Assembly (NCBI GenBank): GCA_903826405.1
Contig: CAIKEH010000008.1
Coordinates: 62,001 to 126,000, forward strand
DNA: 64,000 nt
Source of the DNA: an uncultured bacterium
GTDB taxonomy: Bacteria > Bacteroidota > Bacteroidia > Chitinophagales > Chitinophagaceae
Reading direction: 5' to 3'
This document shows positions 35,668 to 46,077 of the stretch, in pieces. Under the pieces are notes generated by a model. The model did no database searches, was not told the DNA's origin, and saw only the letters and a list, made by a program, of their open reading frames with translations. The position numbers and the translations under genes are program-made. Position 1 is the stretch's first letter. Every line of letters starts with the position of its first letter.

Positions 35668-36225
35668 ATGAATGAGGCAAGCAACCATATTCTACTGGAT
35701 AGCGACTTAATTCAAGGATCCATAGAGGGGAAACCCCGGATGCAGGAGGAACTTTACAAGCGTTTCTCCCCTAAAATGTATGCGGTCAGTTTAAGATATG
35801 CCTCAAAAGCGGAAGATGCCCAAGATATTCTTCAGGAAGGCTTCATCAAGGTTTTCCGAAACCTGGTCAAATTCAGGGGAGATGGATCCTTCGAGGGATG
35901 GATGAGACGAATTTTCGTCAACACTGCCATTGAACATTACCGAAAATCATCCAAGCTGTTCCCGGTAAATGAAACACAGGCTGAACAGGTTGAAGACAAG
36001 GATTGGTCCGCTTTTGAAAAACTTTCCGTCAAGGATCTGATCGCCATGATACAGCAATTGTCCCCAGGATACAGAACCGTCTTCAACCTATATGTGGTGG
36101 AAGGTTATACCCACCGAGAGATCGGTGAAATATTGGGGATCAATGAAGGGACAAGCAAATCACAATTGGCTCGGGCCAAGGTGATATTGCAGCATAAGAT
36201 CATCAACCAAATGAAAAATCAATAG
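35668..36225 (+). CDS. ECF-type RNA polymerase sigma factor
   Basis: 185 residues with region 2 (L-Y-K-R-F-S-P-K-M-Y, D-A-x-D-I-L-Q-E-G-F-I-K-V-F, F-E-G-W-M-R-R-I-F-V-N) and region 4 (L-S-P-G-Y-R-T-V-F-N-L-Y, G-Y-T-H-R-E-I-G-E-I-L-G-I-N-E-G-T-S-K-S-Q). Regions 1.1 and 3 are absent, the ECF arrangement. It is followed after 11 bases by a single-span protein that is presumably its anti-sigma factor. The pair may respond to an envelope signal; target promoters are unknown. Confidence 0.93.
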   Translation: MNEASNHILLDSDLIQGSIEGKPRMQEELYKRFSPKMYAVSLRYASKAEDAQDILQEGFIKVFRNLVKFRGDGSFEGWMRRIFVNTAIEHYRKSSKLFPVNETQAEQVEDKDWSAFEKLSVKDLIAMIQQLSPGYRTVFNLYVVEGYTHREIGEILGINEGTSKSQLARAKVILQHKIINQMKNQ

Positions 36226-36236
36226 CAGGATAGCGG

Positions 36237-37022
36237 ATGGATTGGCGGAAAAAATTATATCACCATGAGGCACCCCCACCGGACAAGACATGGGCGGCCA
36301 TCGCCAATCAGTTGAAGGACGATCCAGCAGACCTTCGGAGGAGATTGGCCGACCAAGAGATATCGCCCCCTGCCCAAGTCTGGTCAGAAATCCGACAGCA
36401 TCTCGACCAGGATGACATTCAGAAAGAATTTAAAACCATCCCTATACGCAAAATGCCATTCTGGCAATATGCAGCTGCGGCAGTTGTAGTAGGTTTTACG
36501 GCTCTGGGTGTCTTTTATCTCACCCCTCATGGTGAATCTCCGAAAATGCAGGTGAAAATGGCCACCAGTATTTCCTCCACGGCTAAAAAATGGAAGGACT
36601 CCCGTTCCCTTAACGATTCCTTACGCAATTCTTCAAGTCCATCCATTGTTGATACTATCTCCCGTAATATCATACATGGAAATGCCGACCAAATTGGTTC
36701 AAATCAAAAGAACGAGAGTTCATCAGCAGAGATATCTGAAGAACGTGAAAAAGCAAAGGTCCAACCTAAAATGACCAATGTAGAAGGCCAATATATACAT
36801 CTGGCAAAAGGAATGGCCCAGTACGATCGAATCTCCTACAAATGTCAGGATCTGATACCCTGCCTCATGAAAAAAGACAAAAATACTTCATCCTCCACCA
36901 GAGCGTGCACGGAACAGGTGGAAAAGTGGAAATCGCAATTAGGTAAAGCCGGGTTCATCCCCTCCGGTGACAACTTCTTCGACATAGCAGAAATGGTCGA
37001 TTATCTGAAAAAGAATAAATAA
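36237..37022 (+). CDS. Putative single-span anti-sigma factor with duplicated N-terminal motif
   Basis: 261 residues. The cytoplasmic N-terminus contains two aligned 20-residue units, residues 11-30 and 41-60, sharing E-x-x-P-P-x-x-x-W-x-x-I-x-x-x-L-x-x-D. A transmembrane helix spans about 76-95, followed by a Ser/Asn/Lys-rich periplasmic region of about 165 residues with two Cys near residues 200 and 206. It lies 11 bases after the ECF sigma gene, the usual sigma/anti-sigma order. The family is not one I recognise by name (no ZAS H-x3-C-x2-C motif), so regulation of the sigma factor is inferred from context. Confidence 0.7.
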   Translation: MDWRKKLYHHEAPPPDKTWAAIANQLKDDPADLRRRLADQEISPPAQVWSEIRQHLDQDDIQKEFKTIPIRKMPFWQYAAAAVVVGFTALGVFYLTPHGESPKMQVKMATSISSTAKKWKDSRSLNDSLRNSSSPSIVDTISRNIIHGNADQIGSNQKNESSSAEISEEREKAKVQPKMTNVEGQYIHLAKGMAQYDRISYKCQDLIPCLMKKDKNTSSSTRACTEQVEKWKSQLGKAGFIPSGDNFFDIAEMVDYLKKNK

Positions 37023-37049
37023 CTAGATATCCAATAATCATTCCTACAC

Positions 37050-37496
37050 ATGTCCAGAAACAGGATGATTTTGCCGGCTACTTTCCCTTTCCGAACGGAA
37101 ATACCCGTACGTATAACCGATATCAACTACGGAAAGCATTTGGGAAATGACAAGGTACTTACCTTGGCGAGTGAGGCACGAGTGCAATTCATCCGACACC
37201 TTGGCTTCCATGAATGGGACATCGCTGGCGCGGGCCTCATCATGGCCGATGCAGCGATCGAATTCCGACAGGAGATCAATTACGGGGATAAACTGATGGT
37301 ATTCGTCGCAGCCTCCAATATCCAACGATCGGGATTCGATCTTTTTTACAAATTCATGAAAGATGATGGTCACGATCCTGCCTGTGCAGCTGTAGTCAGG
37401 ACCGGCATGGTCTGTTTTGATTACGCGGAAAAAAAAGTGAGGGGTATACCAGAATCATTTCGAGAAAAATTATCCTCCTTCGAAGTTGAAATGTGA
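37050..37496 (+). CDS. Hot-dog thioesterase (YbgC/4HBT type)
   Basis: 148 residues, acyl-CoA thioesterase fold: V-R-I-T-D-I-N-Y-G-K-H-L-G-N-D with the Asp at the catalytic position near residue 25, then the A-R-V-Q-F helix and A-A-I-E-F-R-Q-E strand. Substrate not predictable. It follows the anti-sigma gene after 27 bases and may share its transcript, and converges on aroE with only seven bases between stops. Confidence 0.86.
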   Translation: MSRNRMILPATFPFRTEIPVRITDINYGKHLGNDKVLTLASEARVQFIRHLGFHEWDIAGAGLIMADAAIEFRQEINYGDKLMVFVAASNIQRSGFDLFYKFMKDDGHDPACAAVVRTGMVCFDYAEKKVRGIPESFREKLSSFEVEM

Positions 37497-37503
37497 ACTT
37501 CAA

Positions 37504-38241
37504 TCACCTTTTTTCATTCCAGATCTTCCAACTTTCCTCGGCCTGCAGGCTCAACATCTCGCTACCATTCGCAATGGTTGCTCCTCGCCTCTCACCAGCT
37601 TCCAGAAAACCCGTCTTTTCCGGATTGTATACAAGGTCGAACAGAAAATGCTGCGGACCCAAAGCATCATAAGGTATCTCCGGCAGCCCACCAACATCAG
37701 GATACATGCCCAGAGGCGTAGTATTGATGATGAGTCTTGTCGAATGTATGATATCCGGTGTGAGTGAGGCATAGTCTAGCACGCCTGGGGATCTCGTACG
37801 GCTTACTTCCCGAAAAGGAATGCCCATTTTTGTCAATACAAAATGAACGGCTTTGGCTGCTCCACCAGTTCCGAGGACTAATGCTGTGTCGTGAGAAGAA
37901 TGCCATTTTTTCCTGAGTGAGATCTCGAATCCGATCACATCGGTATTGTGTCCATGTAGCTTACCATGAATGAGCCTGATACAATTGCAAGCCCCCATCT
38001 GCTTAACTTCCTCATCCATTTGATCCAGGAAAGGAATGACCTGTTGCTTATAAGGAATGGTTACGTTAAGTCCGCAGAGTTCAGGTTCTTTTTCGACAAG
38101 GCCAGGCAATGCCTGGATATCTTCAAGTGGGAATAATTCATAACGGCAATCCCTTATGCCTTCCCTTTCGAATTTGTCGGTGAAATATTTTTTGGAGAAG
38201 GAATGGCTGAGTGGAAATCCTATGAGACCGAACACCCTCAT
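37504..38241 (-). CDS. aroE: Shikimate dehydrogenase
   Basis: NADPH-dependent reduction of 3-dehydroshikimate. 245 residues, slightly short. S-x-S shikimate motif in P-L-S-H-S-F-S-K, catalytic Lys in N-V-T-I-P-Y-K, N-T-D near residue 100 and the dinucleotide loop G-T-G-G-A-A-K-A. Its ATG overlaps the preceding gene's stop by four bases (38238-38241), so it is translationally coupled to the phosphosulfolactate synthase-like gene. No other shikimate genes are present in the window. Confidence 0.94.
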   Translation of the reverse strand: MRVFGLIGFPLSHSFSKKYFTDKFEREGIRDCRYELFPLEDIQALPGLVEKEPELCGLNVTIPYKQQVIPFLDQMDEEVKQMGACNCIRLIHGKLHGHNTDVIGFEISLRKKWHSSHDTALVLGTGGAAKAVHFVLTKMGIPFREVSRTRSPGVLDYASLTPDIIHSTRLIINTTPLGMYPDVGGLPEIPYDALGPQHFLFDLVYNPEKTGFLEAGERRGATIANGSEMLSLQAEESWKIWNEKR

Positions 38242-39011
38242 TTACCGTTCTCTTTGTCCAGAAAAAGATGGAAAGTATCACCACGCAACCCCACCCTCAT
38301 GGCTTCCAGAGGAAGTACTTCATATGGCGCAATATTACCCAGATTGACATTGCATCCTAATAACTCGATGAAATACAATTGTTGCGCTTTTTGTGGAGCC
38401 TCCCAAATGATTTTTTCACCGGGTATACGGGTAAGGATCTCTTGGACTAGACCTTCGCGGACCTCGCCGCTACCACGATATATACCCACATTCCCTGCCT
38501 CACGTGCTTCGGCGATCACGTATGAGGAGCCGGAGTCCAGTTCAGCCTGCATCAATTCTATCCATTTATATGGAGGAATGATGTGAGCGGCATCTTTACT
38601 GCCCACTTCGCTTAGGACAGTGCCATATTTAGTAAGCTTCTCAATATATCCGCATTTTTCAGAATGGGGTATGGTGATGGATCCATCACTGACTTCTATG
38701 TAGGTGATCTGGTAATCTTTGCAAATGCTGATATAGTCGTCGAATTGTCCCCTGACCAGGAATGCTTCGAAGAGGGTGCCGCCAAAATAGACGGGGATAC
38801 CTGCCGACTGATAGATCTCGATCTTCTCACGCAAGTTGGGTGTGACATATGATGTACCGAAACCAAGCTTGACGATGTCCACATGAGGATGTGCCACGCT
38901 CAGGAAATTCTTGGCCTCCTCTATGCTCAGCCCTTTGTCCATGACCATCGTGATCCCTGAACTGCGGGGCTTTGCGTTTCGTAACGGTATTTGGGTCAGG
39001 TTGAAATTCAT
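38238..39011 (-). CDS. Phosphosulfolactate synthase-like protein (ComA family)
   Basis: 257 residues of the ComA fold, a TIM barrel that adds sulfite to phosphoenolpyruvate in archaeal coenzyme M synthesis. Recognised by the start R-S-S-G-I-T-M-V-M-D-K-G, V-D-I-V-K-L-G-F-G-T, Y-F-G-G-T-L-F-E, E-V-S-D-G-S and L-G-x-N-V-N-L-G-N-I. Bacterial homologs occur in sporulating Bacilli (YitD) and many Bacteroidota, where the product may feed sulfonate or sulfonolipid chemistry; that role is inference. Other coenzyme M genes (comB, comC) are not present. Confidence 0.88.
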   Translation of the reverse strand: MNFNLTQIPLRNAKPRSSGITMVMDKGLSIEEAKNFLSVAHPHVDIVKLGFGTSYVTPNLREKIEIYQSAGIPVYFGGTLFEAFLVRGQFDDYISICKDYQITYIEVSDGSITIPHSEKCGYIEKLTKYGTVLSEVGSKDAAHIIPPYKWIELMQAELDSGSSYVIAEAREAGNVGIYRGSGEVREGLVQEILTRIPGEKIIWEAPQKAQQLYFIELLGCNVNLGNIAPYEVLPLEAMRVGLRGDTFHLFLDKENGK

Positions 39012-39096
39012 AGCCTTTAGAGAGATTGTATGAATGCACGAAAATAAGCATAATGACGCTTATTGTAACGAAATTGGTCTTGGAAGTCTAGGACGG

Positions 39097-40518
39097 TCAA
39101 TTGTTCCTGCCCCGCCTGTTTCTGGCGATGAGTTCGACAACTTGTGTATTCTGAAGTATGGAAGGCTCCAATGCTATGAATTTTTTTATCCCTTTGGGAT
39201 CGCGGGTCATGGCGTTTTCCAAGACAAGCATGCCTTCCTTATGCCGCCCGCTGGCAAAAAGTACAGCCGCATGGTAGTATAGGAAAATCGGTTTCAGTCC
39301 AGTGACCTGATACGATAACCGAGCCTGCTTATCTGCTTCCTCTAACATGTCCGCTTTTATCAGACAGCGGATCAGTGCCTCCCGGCCTGCGATTTTTCTG
39401 GGGCGGTGCTGTACCGCCAGGGTGAAATGGTGAATGGCTTCCCTGAACCTCCGGAGACCCAGTAGGCTTTCTCCCATCGCCAGATTATATTCCGGCTGGT
39501 TACGGTGAATGCGTAATGCCATCTCCAGATATTTGACCGACTGATTCCAATTCTTCTCATTAATATAAGTGACAGCCACCTTGAAATGCAATTTCGATTC
39601 CTCGGGGTTCAAATGAGAGGCCTTTCGATAATAGAATCTGGCCTGTGCATGATTTTTCAGCTTTTCATAGCAATGACCAATGGCTTCGTAAATCACATCC
39701 TCGGGACGGGAAAGTTCAACCACTTTCTCCAAGGCTTCAATGGCATACCCGTATTTGCGCATCCGGATGAAAGCATCCGCCATATTCCGGTATGCGTAAT
39801 CGAATTTCTCGTTGATGACCAGCGCATATTTGTAAGCATCAACGGATTTTTCGAACAGCTTCAGGCCCTGATAGGCAGCGGCGAGATTGAACCAGGCCAA
39901 TTCGCTATAAGGATACTCATCGATTATGGCCTGATGTATCCTGATGCTTTCTTCATTCCTTCCGGTAAAATCTGTCCAAAAACAGATCTTGTACAAGGCC
40001 TCTTCATTATTGGGTTCGGATTCCAGAATAAGATGCAGACAATCGAATATCTTATCGAACTCCTCATAGTCGTCGTATACATCAGCTAATTCGAAAAGCA
40101 GGTTTACACGATCCTCCCCATCGAATCGCAGTATGGCATTCTGAAGCAGTTCCACCGCCTGCTCCTGCTGATCGAGCGCCAGGTATGCATCCGTCTTCAA
40201 AATATAAATATCAATGTCGTTGCCATCCAGTATCTCCGCATGGCGAAGTAATTCCAGTGCCTCGGCATATTGCCTACCCGCAATCAGCAAATCGGCTTTT
40301 TTGACCAAAAGTGAACAAGAGAAGGGGTATTGTGCAATTGCAGCTTCGGCGGCCTCCATCGCCAAAGGGAGCTGGTCATTCTCATCAAAGTGGTCAATTA
40401 TCCGTTCAAAGGATTCCTCAGTGAGGAAACCGGGGGACTTGCCCGATTTGAGGTTGTTAAACTGGTTCAACAAGTCCCGAATGTCATCTTTTTCTTCGTG
40501 GTATGGATCCTGACTCAT
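39097..40518 (-). CDS. Tetratricopeptide-repeat protein
   Basis: 473 residues, cytoplasmic (no signal or membrane segment). From about residue 45 to 430 it is a chain of 34-residue helix pairs, about ten to eleven TPRs, with typical A/G-8 and A-20 positions, e.g. A-W-F-N-L-A-A-A-Y-Q-G and A-Y-R-N-M-A-D-A-F-I-R. The C-terminus is basic (R-N-R-R-G-R). A scaffold for protein contacts; partner unknown. The N-terminal 40 residues contain D/E-rich sequence. No obvious operon partner. Confidence 0.88.
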   Translation of the reverse strand: MSQDPYHEEKDDIRDLLNQFNNLKSGKSPGFLTEESFERIIDHFDENDQLPLAMEAAEAAIAQYPFSCSLLVKKADLLIAGRQYAEALELLRHAEILDGNDIDIYILKTDAYLALDQQEQAVELLQNAILRFDGEDRVNLLFELADVYDDYEEFDKIFDCLHLILESEPNNEEALYKICFWTDFTGRNEESIRIHQAIIDEYPYSELAWFNLAAAYQGLKLFEKSVDAYKYALVINEKFDYAYRNMADAFIRMRKYGYAIEALEKVVELSRPEDVIYEAIGHCYEKLKNHAQARFYYRKASHLNPEESKLHFKVAVTYINEKNWNQSVKYLEMALRIHRNQPEYNLAMGESLLGLRRFREAIHHFTLAVQHRPRKIAGREALIRCLIKADMLEEADKQARLSYQVTGLKPIFLYYHAAVLFASGRHKEGMLVLENAMTRDPKGIKKFIALEPSILQNTQVVELIARNRRGRNN

Positions 40519-40623
40519 GCTGTATAGGTTATTGTAATTTAATCAATTGCGGCAGCATGTCCAATAGAACCCGCTCTTTTTATCCCCATATCTATTAAAA
40601 ACCTACTTTTTTATGATGGATGG

Positions 40624-40655
40624 TTGACAATACCTGTGGAAATTTAATATTTTTG
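40624..40655 (+). promoter_or_regulatory. Strong promoter directly abutting a start codon
   Basis: TTGACA (40624-40629), 18-base spacer and exact TATTTTTG (40648-40655). The ATG of the small exported protein follows after only five bases, so the transcript should have a leader of at most about two bases. Confidence 0.65.
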
Positions 40656-40660
40656 TTGGG

Positions 40661-41011
40661 ATGAAACAGACCTCACCGATAACCAGACTTCAACTTCTTC
40701 GCAACACGGGGATTTTTTTCCTGCTGTTCGCCGTAGCGCAGTATGGTTTCGCAGTGGATGGCAGGTTGAATAATGGCGGCAGAAATTCCAGCAGGAGTTT
40801 TTCTCACTTGAAAACTGATCTCAACCTTTCCCTGCGGAATGATTTCACTTACCATAACAACCGATCTTTCGGATTCAATAAAGTTGATCAGGTAGAGACG
40901 TTTAATTCTGTAATGACCTTCCAGCGTGGAAATGTGACCATAGCCATGCCCTTCAAACACAAGATGGCCATTCAAAAATTCAGGACCCCTTCAGCTCCTT
41001 TGATTCGCTGA
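40661..41011 (+). CDS. Small Sec-exported protein of unknown function
   Basis: 116 residues, not recognised. Basic N-terminus (K-Q-T...R-L-Q-L-L-R) and hydrophobic core G-I-F-F-L-L-F-A-V-A with a possible cleavage after G-F-A near residue 31. The mature part of about 85 residues is Asn/Arg/Phe-rich, with L-N-L-S-L-R-N-D-F-T and F-N-S-V-M-T-F-Q-R-G, suggesting short beta strands; no Cys. Single gene with a strong promoter and essentially no leader. It converges on the gene at 41027 with a 15-base gap. Confidence 0.65.
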   Translation: MKQTSPITRLQLLRNTGIFFLLFAVAQYGFAVDGRLNNGGRNSSRSFSHLKTDLNLSLRNDFTYHNNRSFGFNKVDQVETFNSVMTFQRGNVTIAMPFKHKMAIQKFRTPSAPLIR

Positions 41012-41026
41012 TCATTTTTTCTGTTT

Positions 41027-41692
41027 TTATTTACCAGCCTTCATCTTGACGCTTTCTTCATATGTCATTTCCCGGAAACCGGATTTGGGAAATTCGAATT
41101 TCTGAACGGGAACAGGATCAAAGCTGATCCTGGAAAGCGTATACCGTATGCGCATGTCCCCTGCCATGGACTCATATTCCAAGGGTAATCCAGGCATGGA
41201 ACGAAAAAGCCCTTCATAATCATTATTTTCTATCCTCACTTCTCGGGTGAAGTAGATGGCGAAATTACTTCCATCTTTAAGGTGGGCGATCATCTTCTCA
41301 CAAGGATAGCCCAAAATATTCTTCGTTTCTGCCGTTTTCTCGAAACTGATCCCTTCATACTTCCGATTCTTGTCGTTCCAGTTCTCCCGAGTCAGCTTGA
41401 TGAGTATTTTTTGGGCACCATATTCCCGCAGCACGACACCGACACCCTCCTTGGAATCGTAGATCGTCGTGGCTGTGCCCAAAGCGCTGGTCAATTCGGA
41501 ACGGCTGTGGCTTCCTTTCAGGAATACATATGCCCTTGCTCCGTCGAACATATCGGCCAATTTGGGTTCAACCGTGCCTGTTTGAACACTCAGATCATAT
41601 TGCAAAGTACCCTCCGAAAGCACTTTTTGGGCCATGGTGGGAAAAGTACTCAGAACCATGAAAAAGGCGAGTACAAGAAGACTCTTATTCAT
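41027..41692 (-). CDS. Sec-exported hypothetical protein, DUF4412/GLPGLI-like
   Basis: 221 residues. Signal peptide with the A-Q cleavage near residue 22, then a beta-rich chain: E-G-T-L-Q-Y-D-L, S-R-S-E-L near 60, and I-L-G-Y-P-C-E-K-M near 125, followed by F-A-I-Y-F-T and G-L-P-L-E-Y. These alternating strands with a single Cys-containing turn are like the DUF4412 or GLPGLI families of Bacteroidota exported proteins, both uncharacterised. Periplasmic lipocalin-like role possible but not supported. A weak -7 (TATCTTTA) lies 15 bases upstream. Confidence 0.7.
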   Translation of the reverse strand: MNKSLLVLAFFMVLSTFPTMAQKVLSEGTLQYDLSVQTGTVEPKLADMFDGARAYVFLKGSHSRSELTSALGTATTIYDSKEGVGVVLREYGAQKILIKLTRENWNDKNRKYEGISFEKTAETKNILGYPCEKMIAHLKDGSNFAIYFTREVRIENNDYEGLFRSMPGLPLEYESMAGDMRIRYTLSRISFDPVPVQKFEFPKSGFREMTYEESVKMKAGK

Positions 41693-41749
41693 GAAAAGGC
41701 TTTGGTTAAAGATAGCGAAAACGGCTGGGCGGTTGCCTGCGAAAGGGTT

Positions 41750-41775
41750 AAAAAAAACCTGGCGTCAAGCCAGGT
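41750..41775 (-). terminator. Rho-independent terminator of yidC
   Basis: On the minus strand ACCTGGC, loop TTGAC, GCCAGGT, then seven T. Seven bases after the yidC stop. Confidence 0.9.
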
Positions 41776-41782
41776 CATGGAA

Positions 41783-43639
41783 TTATTTCTTGTTGGTCCG
41801 GTCTTTCATATCCTGAACCTTTTTCTGTGTCTGCTGCATCTGCTTCTGCGCATCTTGCATCTGTTCAAGCTTTTCCTGCCATTTGGATTTCGATTTCGGC
41901 TTTTTCTTATTCTGCTCGATCTCCGACAGGATCTTGTCGTGGTCAATTATATAGTTCTGTATCACGAACTGAAGCAACAGGGTGATCACATTGGATACCG
42001 TATAATACCAGGTCAGTGAGGAAGGCAGTCCATTGAAGATGCCCAGAAGCATGACTGGAAATATATAAGGCATATACTTGAGCATGGGATTGTTCTGATC
42101 CGGGGTCATGCTCATGCTGTACAAAGAGATGATGAGGCTGGTCACCACAGCCAGGATGGTGAATAGGCTGATGTGGTTACCGATGAAGGGAATACTGGTC
42201 TTCCAGGAAATGATGGAATCATAGGCACTCAAATCTTTCGACCAGAGGAAATGCTGACCTCGCAAGGCGATGTTCGAGTTGAAAAAACTGTATAGCGCGA
42301 AGAATATCGGTATTTGCAGCAGGGCCGGAACGCAACCTCCCAGCGGATTCACACCTGCAGTACGGAACAATTTCATCTGCTCCATGCTGTAAGCCTGCTG
42401 GTCATCGCCGAATTTTGCCTTCAGAACATCAAGTTCCGGCCTCATAGCCTTCATTTTTGCTCCAGACAGATAGCTGGTATACACGAGCGGGGATGTCAAC
42501 AGGCGAATGAAGAGCGTCAGCAGAAGGATGACGATGCCATAACTGCTTACGAATTTCGTGAAGAAATTGAACACGGGCATGACGATCCACCGGTTTATGT
42601 ATTTGACAAAGGCATAGAAACCCTGACCCAAGTTGACCATATCTTCCATGTCCATCTTGTACCCCTTGAGGATCTTGAAATCGTTGGGGCCATAATACAG
42701 GTGGAAAGGGATCACCGCATTTGCAGCCACCGGGAAACTTGCCCTGAGATTGGCGGTGGAAGTAGCGATCACTGCTGATGTATCCTGCCCTGCATCGACA
42801 GTTAGATCGGCATAAGAGAACCCATTGTCGCTTATTAGGGTGGTATTGAAGAATTTCTGCTTCACGCCAAGCCATTTGATCCCCTCCTCCCACTTCTTGT
42901 TTACCCCCTTTGCAATCGTGAAATAATCGAACCCACTTTTCCCGACAATACCGATCTGGGATTCTCTGCGTTCACTCTGAATATCATTTTCGTGCTGCAT
43001 GGCCCGGGTCTGCCAGACCATGTTGAGGCTGTTCTGTGAAACTAGCTTGTCCGCTCCATTCAGATTTACGGTCCAGTCCAGCATGTAATCATCTTTCTTC
43101 AAGGTGAACTGGTGAGTGATGGAACGACCGCTTGAATCGGCAAGTTTATATACCAAAGTCTGACTCCCATCGGCACCTTTCACCACTTCAGCATTGCTGA
43201 AGTAAAGATCTGCTGTATTGGCAGTGGAGTTGTTCCCGGTATTCAACAAATAAGAGAGCCTGTCCGTTGGCTGACCTGCGAGTTGAACGGGCAAGCTATC
43301 GTTCGACAGGTATTTTTTGAGGATGACGTATCTGGGCTGGGCACCCTTATTCGTGAAGGTTACCTTCATCAGGTCATTTTCCATCACCGTCAGTTTCTCC
43401 TCAGCAGAACCTGCCTGTATAAGCTGACCAGCCTGTGCGATAGGCTTCAGACTGTCCGCCGGCTTCAACATGACTGGAACAGAAGTATCCTTTACAGGCA
43501 GCATTGATGCTATCGAATCCTGAAGATGCTTCTGCTTCTTTTCCAATTCGATCTGACCCTGACGAGTGTAATAGAAATATCCGAAGAAAAGGATGGCCAA
43601 CAGTACGAACCCGATCACGGAATTTTTGTCCAGCTTCAT
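41783..43639 (-). CDS. yidC: Membrane protein insertase YidC
   Basis: Inserts and folds inner-membrane proteins with or without SecYEG. 618 residues: N-terminal TM (about 5-23), a large periplasmic P1 domain (about 60-345), then the conserved five-helix insertase domain from about 355 to 560 with F-V-S-S-Y-G-I-V-I, P-L-G-G-C-V-P-A-L-L-Q-I-P-I-F-F-A-L and F-N-G-L-P-S-S-L-T-W-Y-Y. The C-terminal 60 residues are Lys/Gln-rich and predicted coiled coil, likely ribosome-binding. Full length for a Gram-negative YidC. Own promoter and terminator. Confidence 0.96.
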   Translation of the reverse strand: MKLDKNSVIGFVLLAILFFGYFYYTRQGQIELEKKQKHLQDSIASMLPVKDTSVPVMLKPADSLKPIAQAGQLIQAGSAEEKLTVMENDLMKVTFTNKGAQPRYVILKKYLSNDSLPVQLAGQPTDRLSYLLNTGNNSTANTADLYFSNAEVVKGADGSQTLVYKLADSSGRSITHQFTLKKDDYMLDWTVNLNGADKLVSQNSLNMVWQTRAMQHENDIQSERRESQIGIVGKSGFDYFTIAKGVNKKWEEGIKWLGVKQKFFNTTLISDNGFSYADLTVDAGQDTSAVIATSTANLRASFPVAANAVIPFHLYYGPNDFKILKGYKMDMEDMVNLGQGFYAFVKYINRWIVMPVFNFFTKFVSSYGIVILLLTLFIRLLTSPLVYTSYLSGAKMKAMRPELDVLKAKFGDDQQAYSMEQMKLFRTAGVNPLGGCVPALLQIPIFFALYSFFNSNIALRGQHFLWSKDLSAYDSIISWKTSIPFIGNHISLFTILAVVTSLIISLYSMSMTPDQNNPMLKYMPYIFPVMLLGIFNGLPSSLTWYYTVSNVITLLLQFVIQNYIIDHDKILSEIEQNKKKPKSKSKWQEKLEQMQDAQKQMQQTQKKVQDMKDRTNKK

Positions 43640-43955
43640 ATTTATCGTTGAGCGGCAAAGATATATAATGGACCCGATATCCCATTTACAATTTAGCCAT
43701 CACGGCAGATGAATGAATTTTTGAGATGAGCTTCATTAAGTTCTGGAATTCAGAAGATAGTCAAAGAAGATGAAGAGGATTGAATCAATTCCATGAAAGG
43801 AAAATCGATCCGATGAAATCACCATGAAAGCCCAGAACTCAGGTAGGCAAATATCGACACCCGCCCACAAAAGCAATGAGGATCCGTCTCGACCAGATGT
43901 TTGTCAGAAAGTGTTAAGCAATGGCTCTTCTGAAAGTTGAGTCCTTTTCCAAACC
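43640..43955. other. 316-base intergenic region between pyrG and yidC
   Basis: Contains the yidC -7 element (43656-43663). The remainder shows no open reading frame, tRNA or strong hairpin; I see no terminator for pyrG, so read-through from pyrG to yidC is possible. Confidence 0.6.
43656..43663 (-). promoter_or_regulatory. Putative -7 element of yidC
   Basis: Minus strand TATCTTTG, exact match, 16 bases before the start codon. A -33 box is not clear. Confidence 0.5.
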
Positions 43956-45668
<1,713 letters not shown>

Positions 45669-45747
45669 TTAATGAAAATAAAGGGTCGCCATGTGGCGAA
45701 CAGGATGACCGGGGAAATGAATACACCTGATATTTCCGGAGGTCATG

Positions 45748-45755
45748 CAAAGATA
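45748..45755 (-). promoter_or_regulatory. Putative -7 element of pyrG
   Basis: Minus strand TATCTTTG, exact match, 146 bases before the start codon; -33 not clear. The 475-base gap 45603-46077 otherwise holds a TCGCCA-TG-TGGCGA palindrome (45686-45699) in the predicted pyrG leader and AT-rich sequence without a supported gene. Confidence 0.45.
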
Positions 45756-46077
45756 ATTCGATTACCCCGGCTTGAAAAAATCATGATGCCCATGTGGAAA
45801 ATTCGGGTAAAGGTTTGGATTATTTATGCCAAACACATGCCAATTTTTATTTATTTGACTCCACCCATTTATCTTTATAGGATTAATTTGACATATGTTC
45901 GTTGAGATACTTCCTGCCTACATGCCGTTTGAAGTCTATCTATATGATTATCTTTTACCCATACTCCCGCTTTTCTGGATCACCTTGCTCTGGTAAAGGC
46001 ACCACCGATGAAATGAACTATTTCTTTGGTGAACATTTTAAGCGATGGCTAGTTTATTTAAAAGAAAAATATACAAA

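Noticed and set aside
45672..45905. 77-codon plus-strand open frame in the pyrG upstream gap
   Set aside because: Basic and hydrophobic sequence with no family match, overlaps the pyrG promoter region, and no promoter of its own.
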